A stretch of DNA of 64,000 bases from positions 28,752-92,751 of the forward strand of contig JAIOYK010000018.1 in assembly GCA_021741145.1 (NCBI GenBank), read 5' to 3'. Shown one piece after another: positions 45,046 to 54,167 of this stretch. Position numbers and translations under genes: made by a program. The first letter of the stretch is position 1. Every line of letters begins with the position of its first letter. A model generated the notes under the pieces. It worked only from the letters and a program-made list of their open reading frames with translations. It was not told the DNA's origin and ran no database searches. The stretch is from Rhodospirillum sp. (GTDB lineage Bacteria; Pseudomonadota; Alphaproteobacteria; Rhodospirillales; Rhodospirillaceae).

Positions 45046-46101
45046 TCAACCCTTGCGTGGTATCAGGGCCCAGTAATCCAGGTCGAGCACCACATTGGGC
45101 AGGTATTTACCGTCCTCTCCCTTGTAGGGGAAGTCGGCGCAGGGCAGGTCCTTGGTGGCGACGGTGCGCAGGCGCAGCGCGCCCAGGTCGTCGCGGTCGG
45201 GCAGACTGGAGGTTTCCAGCACCTCGGACCAGGCATGGATGGTGTCCCCGGCGAAGGTGGGGTTGCAATGGGCGCCCGCATTGATGGCGGCCAGCCGGAA
45301 GGCGTTGCCCAGGCCGTTGAAACTGAGAGCCCGGGCCAGGCTGATCACATGGCCACCATAGATTAACCGCTTGCCGAAGCGGCCCTTGGCCTGTTCGAAT
45401 TGGTTGAAATGGACCTTGGCGGTGTTCTGCCACAGGCGGGTGGCCATCATGTGCTCGGCGTCCTCGATGGTCATGCCGTCCCGATGGTCGATTTTCTCGC
45501 CAACGGCGTAGTCCTCCCACAGGTGGGGAGATCCTGCGAGCGTTGTGTCATAGCCCGACATGTCCAGGCCATCGGGGGTGTAGAGGTCCTCCGGCGCGAC
45601 CCGGTCGGGCAGGTCGGGGACCTCAGGGTCCGGGGCGGGCAAGCTGGTGTCGCGTTTGTTGACCATGACCCAACGGCAATAGTCGGCCACCACTTCGTCA
45701 TTCTGGTTCATACCGACGGAATTGACGTAGACCACGCCGGTCTTACCGTTGGAATTCTCCTTCAGACCAATCACCCGGCTGACCGTGCGCAGGGTATCAC
45801 CCGCGTAGACGGGAACGCCCATGCGACCCCGGGCATAGCCCAGGTTGGCGACCGCGTTCAGGCTGACGTCGGGCACGGTCTTGCCAAAGACCACATGAAA
45901 GACCAGCAGGTCGTCAAGCGGCGCGTCCTCGTAGCCGATGGCCATCGCCATGCTGGCGGCCGATTGAACGGCGAAGCGGGATCCGTACAAGGCGCAGTAC
46001 AGGGCAACATCCCCCTCCGTCACCGTGCGCGGGGTGGCGTGGACCAGTTCCTGGCCCAAGGAGAAGTCCTCGAAAAAATTACCCGGGTTGGTCTTGCTCA
46101 T
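45046..46101 (-). CDS. mch: Mesaconyl-CoA hydratase (MaoC-like), 351 aa
   Basis: Ethylmalonyl-CoA-pathway enzyme that hydrates mesaconyl-C1-CoA to beta-methylmalyl-CoA. Two hot-dog (MaoC) halves: residues about 1-150 with the NFFEDFSLGQELVHATPRTVTEGD start and NANLGYARGR-like AVANLGYARGRMG; residues about 190-345 with SPHLWEDYAVGEKIDH and the catalytic region of the second half. The N-terminal pattern matches characterised Mch. It is 30 bases from the Mcl2-like gene and is followed by sdhCDAB. Confidence 0.85.
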   Translation of the reverse strand: MSKTNPGNFFEDFSLGQELVHATPRTVTEGDVALYCALYGSRFAVQSAASMAMAIGYEDAPLDDLLVFHVVFGKTVPDVSLNAVANLGYARGRMGVPVYAGDTLRTVSRVIGLKENSNGKTGVVYVNSVGMNQNDEVVADYCRWVMVNKRDTSLPAPDPEVPDLPDRVAPEDLYTPDGLDMSGYDTTLAGSPHLWEDYAVGEKIDHRDGMTIEDAEHMMATRLWQNTAKVHFNQFEQAKGRFGKRLIYGGHVISLARALSFNGLGNAFRLAAINAGAHCNPTFAGDTIHAWSEVLETSSLPDRDDLGALRLRTVATKDLPCADFPYKGEDGKYLPNVVLDLDYWALIPRKG

Positions 46102-46131
46102 GGCGCGGTTCCGTCCTTGTCGGTCGTGAGC

Positions 46132-47019
46132 TCAGGAATTCAGGTCGGCGGCCAGTTCGGCGATGCGTTCCGACAGGGCGACCAGCCGATTGGCGTTCTG
46201 GACATGCAGATTCTCCACCAGCTTCCCGTCGACCACGACCACACCCTTGCCGTCTTTTTCGGCCTCGGCGTGGGCGGCGATGATTTTTTGGGACCAAACC
46301 ACCTCCGCCTCCGACGGGGAGAAAGCCTCGTTGGCCATGGCGATGGTCTTGGGATGGATCAGGGTCTTGCCGTCGAAACCCAATTCCAACCCCTGCTTGC
46401 AGGACCAGGCGAAGCCGTCGTCGTCCTGAAGGTCCAGATGGACCCCATCCAGGATCGCCAAACCATACGCCCGGGCCGCCAGCATGCAAAGCCCGAGCGA
46501 GGTGATCATGGGCAGACGCTCCCGGGTGTGGGCGCAATGCAGATCCTTGGCCAGATCCGATGTGCCCATGACGAAGCCGCCCAGGCGTGGGGTGGCCCCG
46601 GCGATTTCCTTGGCGTTCAGCATGCCCAAAGGGGTTTCCATCATACACCAGATGGTCAACTCCGGCGGCGCGCCGTTGGCCTCCATCAGGGCCTGGACCT
46701 GCAGGACTTCCGTAGCGCTTTCCACCTTGGGCAGGAGGATCCCGTCACAGCCAGAGCCTGCCGCGGCGATCACGTCTTCCCGACCCCATTCCGTGGTCAG
46801 GCCGTTGGTCCGGATCAGGACTTCCCGCTTGCCGTAGGCCTTGGCGGAGGCCACATCGCGGACGTTCTTCCGGGCCTCGACCTTGGTTTCCGGGGCCGTT
46901 GCATCCTCCAGGTCAAGGATCAGGCCGTCGGCGGCCAGGGTCTTGGCCTTCTCTAGGGCTCGGGTGTTAGAGCCGGGCATATAAAGAACGCTCCGGCGCG
47001 GACGCGCGGTGGGGATCAT
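46132..47019 (-). CDS. mcl2: (3S)-malyl-CoA thioesterase / CitE-like (Mcl2-type), 295 aa
   Basis: HpcH/HpaI TIM-barrel CoA-ester enzyme. Seen: RRSVLYMPGSNTRALEKAKTL, LILDLEDATAPETK with the metal-binding Glu/Asp, and CMMETPLGMLNAKEIA, DGKTLIHP. The N-terminal pattern and length resemble Mcl2, which hydrolyses (3S)-malyl-CoA to malate; a beta-methylmalyl-CoA lyase (Mcl1) is the alternative. ATG at 47019 has GGAGG 8 bases upstream. First gene of the mcl2-mch pair. Confidence 0.72.
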   Translation of the reverse strand: MIPTARPRRSVLYMPGSNTRALEKAKTLAADGLILDLEDATAPETKVEARKNVRDVASAKAYGKREVLIRTNGLTTEWGREDVIAAAGSGCDGILLPKVESATEVLQVQALMEANGAPPELTIWCMMETPLGMLNAKEIAGATPRLGGFVMGTSDLAKDLHCAHTRERLPMITSLGLCMLAARAYGLAILDGVHLDLQDDDGFAWSCKQGLELGFDGKTLIHPKTIAMANEAFSPSEAEVVWSQKIIAAHAEAEKDGKGVVVVDGKLVENLHVQNANRLVALSERIAELAADLNS

Positions 47020-47261
47020 GGCGGAAAACCTCCTTGCCTGTCAGGCGGATACCAATATTTGTTCCGGGATTGCGCGATCCCGGATTGGAAGGGAGTGTAA
47101 TGAAATTGCGCTTCGGCGCCCGGCAACGTATTCATTGTTGCGTCGCGTGACAAGCCTCCCGCGGTGCGAAAACACCGTCCTCCAACCCGCGCGCACGATT
47201 GTTACCGGACGTTTCCCGTCTCGTCCATTTATCCTGAGTCTCCCACTTTGGAGTCTTCTTT

Positions 47262-48149
47262 ATGACGTCCCCCGTCTCATCCCCTGACCCGCGACCACGC
47301 CCCATCCTGTCAATCCAATCCCACGTGGCCGTGGGGCATGTGGGAAATGGGGCGGCGGTTCCCGCCCTTCTGGCCGCGGGGTTCGCCCCTTGGGCCATTC
47401 CCACGGCGGTGCTGGCCCATCACCCCGGGCGGGGGGGCTTCGTTGGGAGAATCACGCCCGCCGAGGAGGTGGGAGCCCTGCTTACCGGAGTCGCCGCCTT
47501 GCCGGAATTCCCCTCCTGCGGCGGAGTCCTCTCTGGCTACGCGGGGCATCCCGGAACCCCGCGCGCGGTGGCCGAGGCCGTCGATGCCTTGCGTGGGATC
47601 CGGCCCAAGACCCCCTTTCTCTGCGATCCGGTCCTGGGGGACCTGGGGCGGGGTCTTTACGTCCATGGGGACTTGCCGGATCGGATGAGTCGCTTCCTCC
47701 TGTCCCGGGCCACGGTGGTGACGCCCAACCCCTTCGAACTGGCCCTGCTCACGGGGTGCGCCGATCCGCCGATCACCGTCGAGGAGGTGCTGGAGGCCGC
47801 GCGGACCCTCCGGACACGGGGGCCGGAGGTGGTGGTGGTCACGGGCGTGCGGTTGGGGGATGGGGGGATCGGAACCCTGTTGGTTGATGGCGTGGGATTT
47901 CATTTGTCCCGCCAGGATTTCGTGACCGGTGTGGAAGCGGTGAAGGGGACGGGCGATCTGCTCGCGGCATGGTTGATGGCCCATTTGGCCCGGGCACCGG
48001 ACCCTCCCGGTGGGAAGGACCGGCCCATCACTCCAGACCATCTGGACGAATTGACAAGTCGGATTGGGCATCTCTTGCGCGAGACACGGCGCCTCGGGAT
48101 CGCGGAAATGCCGCTGCACGGATCGTCGTCCAATGGGCATTCATCTTGA
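47262..48149 (+). CDS. pdxY: Pyridoxal kinase, 295 aa
   Basis: Ribokinase-fold kinase that phosphorylates pyridoxal to pyridoxal 5'-phosphate (salvage). Seen: ILSIQSHVAVGHVGNGAAVPAL, the substrate-binding GYAGHPG, LCDPVLGDLGRGLYV, TPNPFEL and the GTGDLLAAWLMAHLA anion-hole motif near the C-terminus. ATG follows GGAG. It stands alone between the mcl2 gene (divergent) and the diguanylate cyclase. Confidence 0.9.
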   Translation: MTSPVSSPDPRPRPILSIQSHVAVGHVGNGAAVPALLAAGFAPWAIPTAVLAHHPGRGGFVGRITPAEEVGALLTGVAALPEFPSCGGVLSGYAGHPGTPRAVAEAVDALRGIRPKTPFLCDPVLGDLGRGLYVHGDLPDRMSRFLLSRATVVTPNPFELALLTGCADPPITVEEVLEAARTLRTRGPEVVVVTGVRLGDGGIGTLLVDGVGFHLSRQDFVTGVEAVKGTGDLLAAWLMAHLARAPDPPGGKDRPITPDHLDELTSRIGHLLRETRRLGIAEMPLHGSSSNGHSS

Positions 48150-48374
48150 ATTTCATTGACTTCCGAAGATCTTCCCAAGGGTTGGACATGGAGTCGGCGG
48201 GCTCTTTTTTTGCTGGTCTCCAGGGGGCGGGAGGGCTATTGCTGTTGGTCCCGGCTACCATGGACGTCAGTTTTCGGGAACCGGTTTTGAAAGGCATTTG
48301 GATAAGGCATTTGGACCCCTTCTTCCAAAAGGCGCGTCCTGTCGGTCGATAGAGCATGTGAAAAAGGAGCGACC

Positions 48375-49763
48375 GTGCACGAGGCCCTCAAACTCCAAAA
48401 AGTGGAAACCCTGGCGGCGACCCTGGAAGCCCTGGTGGAGCGAACCCCGGACGCGATCCGCGCCCGGGTGCACGCGGTGGCCATAAACGCCGCGCCGGAC
48501 GTGGCCAACGCGTTCTATGAAACGTTCCTGAAGCATCCCCAAGGACGGGCGTTCCTGACCCACAAGTTGGTCCAGGAGCGGTTGGTGCATTCCATGACCC
48601 ATTGGGTGGAAACCCTGTTCCAACCCATGCCCACGGAGGCCCTGACCGGGATTATTGGGCGAAATTTCGAGGTCGGCATGGTCCATGCCCGGGTGAACGT
48701 GCCTGTCAGCTTGGTGAACCAGGGGGTGCGGGTGGTCCGCGGCGACCTGGTCAGTCGGATCATGGAACAGAACGATCTGGAGACCGATGACCTGATCGCG
48801 GCCATCCGCTTTGTCACCGACCTGATGGATATTCTGGCCGACGCCATGCACGAGGCCTATCTGGGCGACCTCATGGGCACGGTGCGCCACCAGCAGTCCC
48901 TGAAGATGTTCATGACCAGCCAGAACCTGGCGTTGGAGGCCGAGCGTCTGAAGTCCAGCCTGTTCAACTGGTTGCGCAACACCATTGTCGCCCTCTACGA
49001 CGGCCCTCGGGGAGCCGATGACATCCCGTCCATCGAGCATTCGGATTTCGGGTTGTGGATGAACCACAAGGCGGAGTTGACCTTCGGGCCCGTGCCCGAG
49101 CTGGCGGCCCTGCGGGACCGGACTCAGGAGGTCGACCAGCGTATCCGCAAGGGGTTGCGGGGGCGAAGCGAGCGGGTGGATGGGGCTTTCGTGAAAGCCC
49201 TGAACACCGATGTCACCCAATTGGCCTACCTGCTGTCGATCCTAACCGAGAAGGCCATCGAGATCGAAAGCGGTCGAGATTCCCTGACCCGCCTGCTCAC
49301 CCGACGGTTCATGCCCGCGATCCTCCAGCGGGAGGTGGGGATCAGCATCCGCCAGAACACCCCCTTCGCCGTGCTCATGCTTGACTGCGACCATTTCAAG
49401 CGGATCAATGACACCCAGGGGCATAACGTGGGGGACCAAGTGCTGACCGGTATCGCCGAACGGTTGCTGGCCAATGTCCGTGCCGGAGATTTCGTCTTCC
49501 GTTATGGGGGGGAGGAGTTCATGGTGGTGATGACGGAAATGGACTCGGCGTTGGTTCGAATCAAGGCCGAGGCCCTGCGGGCCGTGGTGGCCGATTCCCC
49601 TTTTCCCATTGGGGGAGGCAAGACCCTCGCGGTGACCCTGTCCATTGGGGTGGCCCTGCACGACGGCCACCCGGACTACGAACATACGGTGGGCCAGGCG
49701 GACAACGCCCTTTTGGCGGCCAAGCGCGCGGGACGGAACCGAGTGATTTTCGCCCTTCCGTGA
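48375..49763 (+). CDS. Globin-coupled diguanylate cyclase (DosC-like), 462 aa
   Basis: Oxygen-sensing c-di-GMP synthase candidate. Residues about 30-150 form a globin-coupled sensor: AFYETFLKHPQGRAFL with the distal Tyr48 and GMVHARVNVP with the proximal His104. A helical middle region (residues about 190-290) precedes a GGDEF domain whose active site reads GGEEF (about residues 378-382) with the inhibitory I-site RAGD just upstream, so it should be active. Start is GTG at 48375 with AAGGAG ahead. The heme gas-binding role is inferred from fold pattern. Confidence 0.85.
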   Translation: MHEALKLQKVETLAATLEALVERTPDAIRARVHAVAINAAPDVANAFYETFLKHPQGRAFLTHKLVQERLVHSMTHWVETLFQPMPTEALTGIIGRNFEVGMVHARVNVPVSLVNQGVRVVRGDLVSRIMEQNDLETDDLIAAIRFVTDLMDILADAMHEAYLGDLMGTVRHQQSLKMFMTSQNLALEAERLKSSLFNWLRNTIVALYDGPRGADDIPSIEHSDFGLWMNHKAELTFGPVPELAALRDRTQEVDQRIRKGLRGRSERVDGAFVKALNTDVTQLAYLLSILTEKAIEIESGRDSLTRLLTRRFMPAILQREVGISIRQNTPFAVLMLDCDHFKRINDTQGHNVGDQVLTGIAERLLANVRAGDFVFRYGGEEFMVVMTEMDSALVRIKAEALRAVVADSPFPIGGGKTLAVTLSIGVALHDGHPDYEHTVGQADNALLAAKRAGRNRVIFALP

Positions 49764-49948
49764 GGAGTCCGGCCGGTCCGTGAGGATATCTGGATAGATC
49801 CTTGATCAAATTGCTTCGCCAGGACGTCATGGGTATGAATGACGGGTCGCGCGGGCAACACGATCGGGGTTCACATGCTTGAGCCGCGGGTTGACGCGGA
49901 AAACCGGGGGCGTCTTTCCGTCCACCGTTCCAGCCGGAGAGTGAGACG

Positions 49949-50566
49949 CTGTTACCCTTTCTGAAAGGCCTCGTGGTTGGTTTCGCCATCGCCGCGCCCG
50001 TGGGTCCCGTTGGTATCCTGTGTATCCGCAAGGCCCTCGCCGACGGTCGGGTCGCGGCATTCGTCGCGGGACTTGGGGCCGCCGTGGCCGATACGTTTTA
50101 TGGTGCCGTGGCCGGTCTGGGCCTTGGCCTTGTCAACGATTTTTTGTTCGCCCATAAGGCGACGCTGTCCCTGGTCGGTGGTGTTTTCCTGATTTTCCTG
50201 GGGATAAGGACCTTGCGTAAGCCGCCGGTGCTTCTGCCCACGGGCACCACCCATGTGGGGCTTGTGAAGGATTTTCTGTCCAGTTTCACCATCACCCTGA
50301 CCAATCCCGGGACGATCATCGCTTTCATGGCGGTTTTCGCGTCCTTTTCCGTGGTCAGCTTCGAGAAGAGCACCCTGGACGCCAGCATGATTATCCTGGG
50401 CGTCTTCGTGGGGTCATCCCTCTGGTGGGCGACTCTCGCCAGCGCCGCTGGCGCCGTCCGGAGCCATTTCACGCCGATCTGGTTGCTTTGGCTGAACCGA
50501 ATTTCCGGCGGAGCCCTCATGCTCTTCGGACTGGTGGTCCTGGTGGGACTTCTCTTCTACGTCTGA
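49949..50566 (+). CDS. LysE-family amino-acid exporter, about 205 aa
   Basis: Membrane transporter of the LysE/RhtB type with about six hydrophobic segments and the opening KGLVVGFAIAAPVGPVGILCI, plus FTITLTNPGTIIAFMAVF. The start is unclear: the conserved N-terminus LPFLKG lies upstream of the first GTG (49973), where the only in-frame candidates are ACG 49946 and CTG 49949, the latter 5-8 bases after a GGAGAGTGAG. A non-standard start, or a start at GTG 49973 that loses a few residues, are both possible. Substrate unknown. Confidence 0.8.
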   Translation: MLPFLKGLVVGFAIAAPVGPVGILCIRKALADGRVAAFVAGLGAAVADTFYGAVAGLGLGLVNDFLFAHKATLSLVGGVFLIFLGIRTLRKPPVLLPTGTTHVGLVKDFLSSFTITLTNPGTIIAFMAVFASFSVVSFEKSTLDASMIILGVFVGSSLWWATLASAAGAVRSHFTPIWLLWLNRISGGALMLFGLVVLVGLLFYV

Positions 50567-50730
50567 GGCCGAAAACGGGTCCCATGGGTGTCCCGTCTCC
50601 GAGTGGTTTGAATTTGTCGATTCGGCTCCCCCGGGTTTCGAGCGATGGATCAGCCCGGATATCCTGGTTTTTATGTCCGCATCAGCTTTCCAAACTCCGG
50701 CGGACGCCCGAGTTTGGGCCGCTCCACAAG

Positions 50731-50773
50731 AGTGAAACTGGATCAGCTTGAGTCACCCTGATCCAGTTTCACT
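50731..50773. repeat. Large perfect palindrome
   Basis: 16-bp perfect inverted repeat (50731-50746 and 50758-50773) with an 11-base loop. It is downstream of the LysE gene and directly upstream of a second palindrome. Confidence 0.85.
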
Positions 50774-50787
50774 CCAATCTTATAAAT

Positions 50788-50853
50788 TCTAGAGTGCCTT
50801 CGAGATCAAGTTGGGCCAAGAAGTGGCCCAACTTGATCTCGGAGCCCTCTAGA
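50788..50853. repeat. Nested palindrome over the lipoprotein 3' end
   Basis: 17-bp perfect inner stem (50802-50818 and 50824-50840, loop AGAAG) inside outer TCTAGAG/CTCTAGA arms (50788-50794 and 50847-50853). The stop codon of the lipoprotein gene (minus strand) lies in the outer arm. Confidence 0.85.
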
Positions 50854-51463
50854 GGCGAGGCATGTTGGTGATGGCATTGGTGGGGAAGGCTCCCTGACCA
50901 CCGACCGTTCCCTCGTCCCAGGATGGGGTGGCGGGTTGCTCCTCCACCGCGCCACCATCCTCCACCACGTCTTGTGGTTCCGGTGGCGGCGCGTTGGGAT
51001 CCCAGGGGGCGCCGGTGCTTCGCCCGCTGGGTGCGGTGGGCGGCGGCGGCGGCTCGGTACCGGGCAACCAGGCCGGGGCGGGGATGGCGATCCCCCCGGG
51101 CTGGACCTCCGCCTCGGCCGAACCTTCCCTGTCCTTTAGGGGCGCCACCAAGCAGGCGTAGTAGGCCACGTTGGGGGCCGCTGGCGTGCAAGCGAATGTA
51201 CTGGTCGAGCTAAACTTGGCGATCCGTCCGATCTCCGCGCAATGGGCCGCGGCCAAGGCGCGGATTTCTCGGGTTTTGGGGTCGTCGCCGGAAAAGCAAA
51301 CGGCCGCGGTGACGCGGGTGCCGGTCATCGGCACGATGTTGGGTTCCCGGACGGGATAGTAATCCAGGAAAGGCTCGCCGCCACCGCAGGCGCTCAGGAC
51401 CAGACCGGTGGCCACCAGGATCGGCGAAAGCCGACCCATGGACAGGAGGGTGGAATACGTCAC
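50849..51463 (-). CDS. Uncharacterised lipoprotein, 204 aa
   Basis: N-terminal signal segment GRLSPILVATGLVLSAC, where LSAC is a lipobox, so the mature protein is probably lipid-anchored at Cys26. The rest contains four or five Cys residues, then a Pro/Gly/Glu-rich low-complexity C-terminus. GTG at 51463 has a GGGGAT ahead; an ATG eight codons later is an alternative. I do not recognise the family; no catalytic motif is visible. Confidence 0.65.
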   Translation of the reverse strand: MTYSTLLSMGRLSPILVATGLVLSACGGGEPFLDYYPVREPNIVPMTGTRVTAAVCFSGDDPKTREIRALAAAHCAEIGRIAKFSSTSTFACTPAAPNVAYYACLVAPLKDREGSAEAEVQPGGIAIPAPAWLPGTEPPPPPTAPSGRSTGAPWDPNAPPPEPQDVVEDGGAVEEQPATPSWDEGTVGGQGAFPTNAITNMPRL

Positions 51464-51694
51464 GGCGGGATCCCCAGGCTTTTCGTTGATCGGGTGACCC
51501 TTTGTACCCGCCCGCCGGGGCGAACAACAAGGTCAAAGGACAAGATCGAGCAAGAGCCCCCCGTGGTACTTGCCTCGCGGGCTTGGGCGGGCTAAACCGA
51601 TTGCGGCGTGGCGGCGCGGGGGTTGCAACCGGGGAAACGGACCCGGACAACGCCTCTTTCGCCAGATGCGAATGATGGCAGGGAGATTTGGCCT

Positions 51695-52624
51695 ATGGTC
51701 GACGGTAAGTTCCGGCTCGTGACCCGAAGTGACTTCGATGGCTTGGTTTGCGCGGCGCTGTTGAAGGAGCTGGGGCTGATCAACGACATCACGTTCGTCC
51801 ACCCCAAGGACATGCAGGACGGTAAGATCGAGATCACCGAGCGGGATATCACCACCAACCTTCCCTATGTGGAAGGGGTCCATCTGGCCTTTGATCACCA
51901 CCTGTCCGAAACCATCCGGGTCGGCAAGCGCGATAACCATGTGATCGACCCCCTGGCTCCGTCGGCGGCCCGGGTCGTCTTCGATTATTATGGCGGCAAG
52001 AACAAGTTCCCGCGCATCAGTAACGAGATGATGGAAGCCGTGGATAAGGGGGATAGTGCCCAGTATAATATGGAGGAAGTCCTGCACCCCAAGGGGTGGG
52101 AACTTCTGAACTTCCTGATGGATGCGCGCACAGGTCTGGGTCGATTCCGGGAGTTCCGCATTTCAAATTATCAACTGATGATGGAACTCATCGATTATTG
52201 CCTGGAACATTCCATCGAGCAGATTTTGGAGTTGCCCGACGTTCAGGAACGGGTGGAGCTCTATTTCGAGCACGAGCCCAAGTTCAAGGAACAGCTCAAG
52301 CGCCGGGCCACGGTCCACGGTAATCTGGTGGTTCTCGATCTGCGCGAGGAAGAGACGATCTGGGCGGGCAACCGGTTCATGATTTATGCCCTGTTTCCGG
52401 AGACCAACATTTCCATCCATGTGCTCTGGGGCGTGAAGCAGCAGAACACCGTTTACGCCATGGGTAAGTCCATCTTCAATCGCTCCTCGAACACCAATGT
52501 CGGTGAGTTGATGCTCAAATACGGGGGCGGTGGTCACCATGCCGCGGGCACCTGTCAGGTGGACAATGACCATGCCGGGGAGGTCCTGGCCCAGCTGGTG
52601 GCCCGGATCACCGAAGACGGGTAA
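51695..52624 (+). CDS. DHH-family phosphoesterase, exopolyphosphatase-like, 309 aa
   Basis: Two-metal phosphoesterase. Seen: LVTRSDFDGLVCAALL, HPKDM, LAFDHHLSET (the DHH motif), then the DHHA1 end GGGGHHAAGTCQVDN. This fits the single-strand-exonuclease/oligoribonuclease-like (NrnA) or polyphosphatase families; substrate not decided by sequence. ATG at 51695 has GGGAG upstream. One base separates its stop from the zapE start, so the two are translated together. Confidence 0.85.
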   Translation: MVDGKFRLVTRSDFDGLVCAALLKELGLINDITFVHPKDMQDGKIEITERDITTNLPYVEGVHLAFDHHLSETIRVGKRDNHVIDPLAPSAARVVFDYYGGKNKFPRISNEMMEAVDKGDSAQYNMEEVLHPKGWELLNFLMDARTGLGRFREFRISNYQLMMELIDYCLEHSIEQILELPDVQERVELYFEHEPKFKEQLKRRATVHGNLVVLDLREEETIWAGNRFMIYALFPETNISIHVLWGVKQQNTVYAMGKSIFNRSSNTNVGELMLKYGGGGHHAAGTCQVDNDHAGEVLAQLVARITEDG

Positions 52625-52625
52625 C

Positions 52626-53774
52626 ATGCCCGACTCCCCTTTGAGCAAGTACCGGCGCAAACTGGAAGAGGGTGGGCTCATCCGTGATCCCGCCCAGGAA
52701 AAGGCGCTGGAGACTCTGCAGGCCCTTCACCACGAGTTGAAATGCCACCACCCCCCGGCGCCCGTGGAAAAGGCCGGGAGCTGGGGCGCGCGCCTGGGCT
52801 TGGGTCGCAAGAAGGAACGGATCGCCCATCCGCCGCCCAAGGGCCTGTACATTTACGGGGAAGTGGGGCGCGGCAAGTCCATGTTGATGGACCTGTTCCA
52901 TTCCTGCCTTGCTCCTGGGGTTGGGCGGCGGCTGCACTTCCATGAATTCATGCGCGAGGCCCATGCCCTGCTGCACCAATGGCGGAGCGGCGGCGGGAAG
53001 GGCGCGGCGGGGGTGGGGGGGGATCCCATTCCCCGTTTGGCCCGGACCATGACCGAGGGCAACCGGGTCCTCTGCCTGGACGAGATGGATATTCAGGACA
53101 TCGCCGACGCCATGATCGTCGGTCGGCTGTTCCGGGAGATCGTTGATTTGGGTGTTGTCGTGGTCACCACCTCCAACCGCCATCCCGACGACCTGTACAA
53201 GCACGGTCTCCAGCGGGAAAAATTCCTGCCGTTCATCGCCCTGATGAAGGAAAAGGCGCGGGTGGTTGAACTGGCCAGTGCCAAGGATTACAGGCTGGAC
53301 CGCATGAAGGGCATGACCGTTTACGTCATCCCCACGGGGGCGGAGGCGGATGCTTGGCTCGACCGCTGCCTGTCCCGTCTGGCGGGGGAGGAAACCCCGG
53401 CTCCGGCGGTGGTGGAGGTCCATGGTCGGTCGGTGCCCGTGCGCGCGGCCACGGCCCTGGTGGGGTGCTTCACTTTCGCCGATCTCTGTGCCCAGCCCTT
53501 GGGCAGCCATGACTATCTGGCCATCGCGGAGCGCTTCGAAACGGTGATGATTTCCGGGATCCCGGTCCTTGGCCCCCACAACAAGAACGAAGCCCGGCGG
53601 TTCGTGGTGCTTATCGATGCCCTTTACGATCACCGCGCGGCGCTGATCTGTTCCGCCGACGCGGCGCCGGAAGTCCTCTATCCTGAAGGGGAGGGGGCCT
53701 TCGAGTTCCAGCGCACCGTGTCCCGGCTGATGGAAATGCAGTCCGAGGAGTATCTGGCCCAGGCCCACGCCTGA
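52626..53774 (+). CDS. zapE: Cell-division ATPase ZapE (AFG1-like), 382 aa
   Basis: AAA+-type ATPase that acts on FtsZ rings in bacteria. Seen: Walker A GLYIYGEVGRGKSMLMDLF, Walker B RVLCLDEMDIQDIADAM, sensor TTSNRHPDDLYKHGLQR. A Pro/Gly-rich insert occurs at residues about 40-60. In Alphaproteobacteria zapE usually lies close to mdh and the suc genes; here mdh is 3.2 kb further on. Coupled to the DHH gene. Confidence 0.92.
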   Translation: MPDSPLSKYRRKLEEGGLIRDPAQEKALETLQALHHELKCHHPPAPVEKAGSWGARLGLGRKKERIAHPPPKGLYIYGEVGRGKSMLMDLFHSCLAPGVGRRLHFHEFMREAHALLHQWRSGGGKGAAGVGGDPIPRLARTMTEGNRVLCLDEMDIQDIADAMIVGRLFREIVDLGVVVVTTSNRHPDDLYKHGLQREKFLPFIALMKEKARVVELASAKDYRLDRMKGMTVYVIPTGAEADAWLDRCLSRLAGEETPAPAVVEVHGRSVPVRAATALVGCFTFADLCAQPLGSHDYLAIAERFETVMISGIPVLGPHNKNEARRFVVLIDALYDHRAALICSADAAPEVLYPEGEGAFEFQRTVSRLMEMQSEEYLAQAHA

Positions 53775-53792
53775 GGCTTTTTTCACCCATGT

Positions 53793-53827
53793 GATCGGGC
53801 TATTTGATATCGGGCTATTTGATCTGG
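53793..53827 (+). repeat. Short tandem repeat before the YciI gene
   Basis: The ATCGGGCTATTTGAT word occurs twice in tandem, then a degenerate third copy, just upstream of the YciI ribosome site. Its meaning is unknown. Confidence 0.5.
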
Positions 53828-53852
53828 CCATTTAATTCGGAAGGGGTCGACC

Positions 53853-54158
53853 ATGACCGACAAACCGCTCCTTTTCGTCGTGGACCTGTCCTACAAGGTG
53901 CCCATGGAGACGATCCAGACCGTTCTGGAAGCCCATATGGGTTTCGTGCGCCGTTGTTATGACGCGGGGGTGTTCATTGCCTCTGGCCCCAAGGAGCCGC
54001 GCACGGGGGGCGTGGTCATCGCCAAGGCCAGGGATGAGGCCAGCCTGTGGACCCTCCTGGCGGAGGACCCCTTTGTCATCAAGGATATGGTCGAGATGAC
54101 CCTCACCCCCTTCCACCCCTCCCGGGTGGAGCCGGGGGCCCTGGCTGACTGGGTGTAG
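53853..54158 (+). CDS. YciI-like protein, 101 aa
   Basis: Small ferredoxin-like-fold protein of the YCII family: LLFVVDLSYKVPMETIQTVLEAHMGFVRRCYDAGVFIASGPKEPRTGGVVI, then DPFVIKDMVEMTLTPF. Members are often dehydrochlorinase-like or of unknown role. It ends ten bases from the convergent esterase-like gene. Confidence 0.88.
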   Translation: MTDKPLLFVVDLSYKVPMETIQTVLEAHMGFVRRCYDAGVFIASGPKEPRTGGVVIAKARDEASLWTLLAEDPFVIKDMVEMTLTPFHPSRVEPGALADWV

Positions 54159-54167
54159 ACGCTTCTC

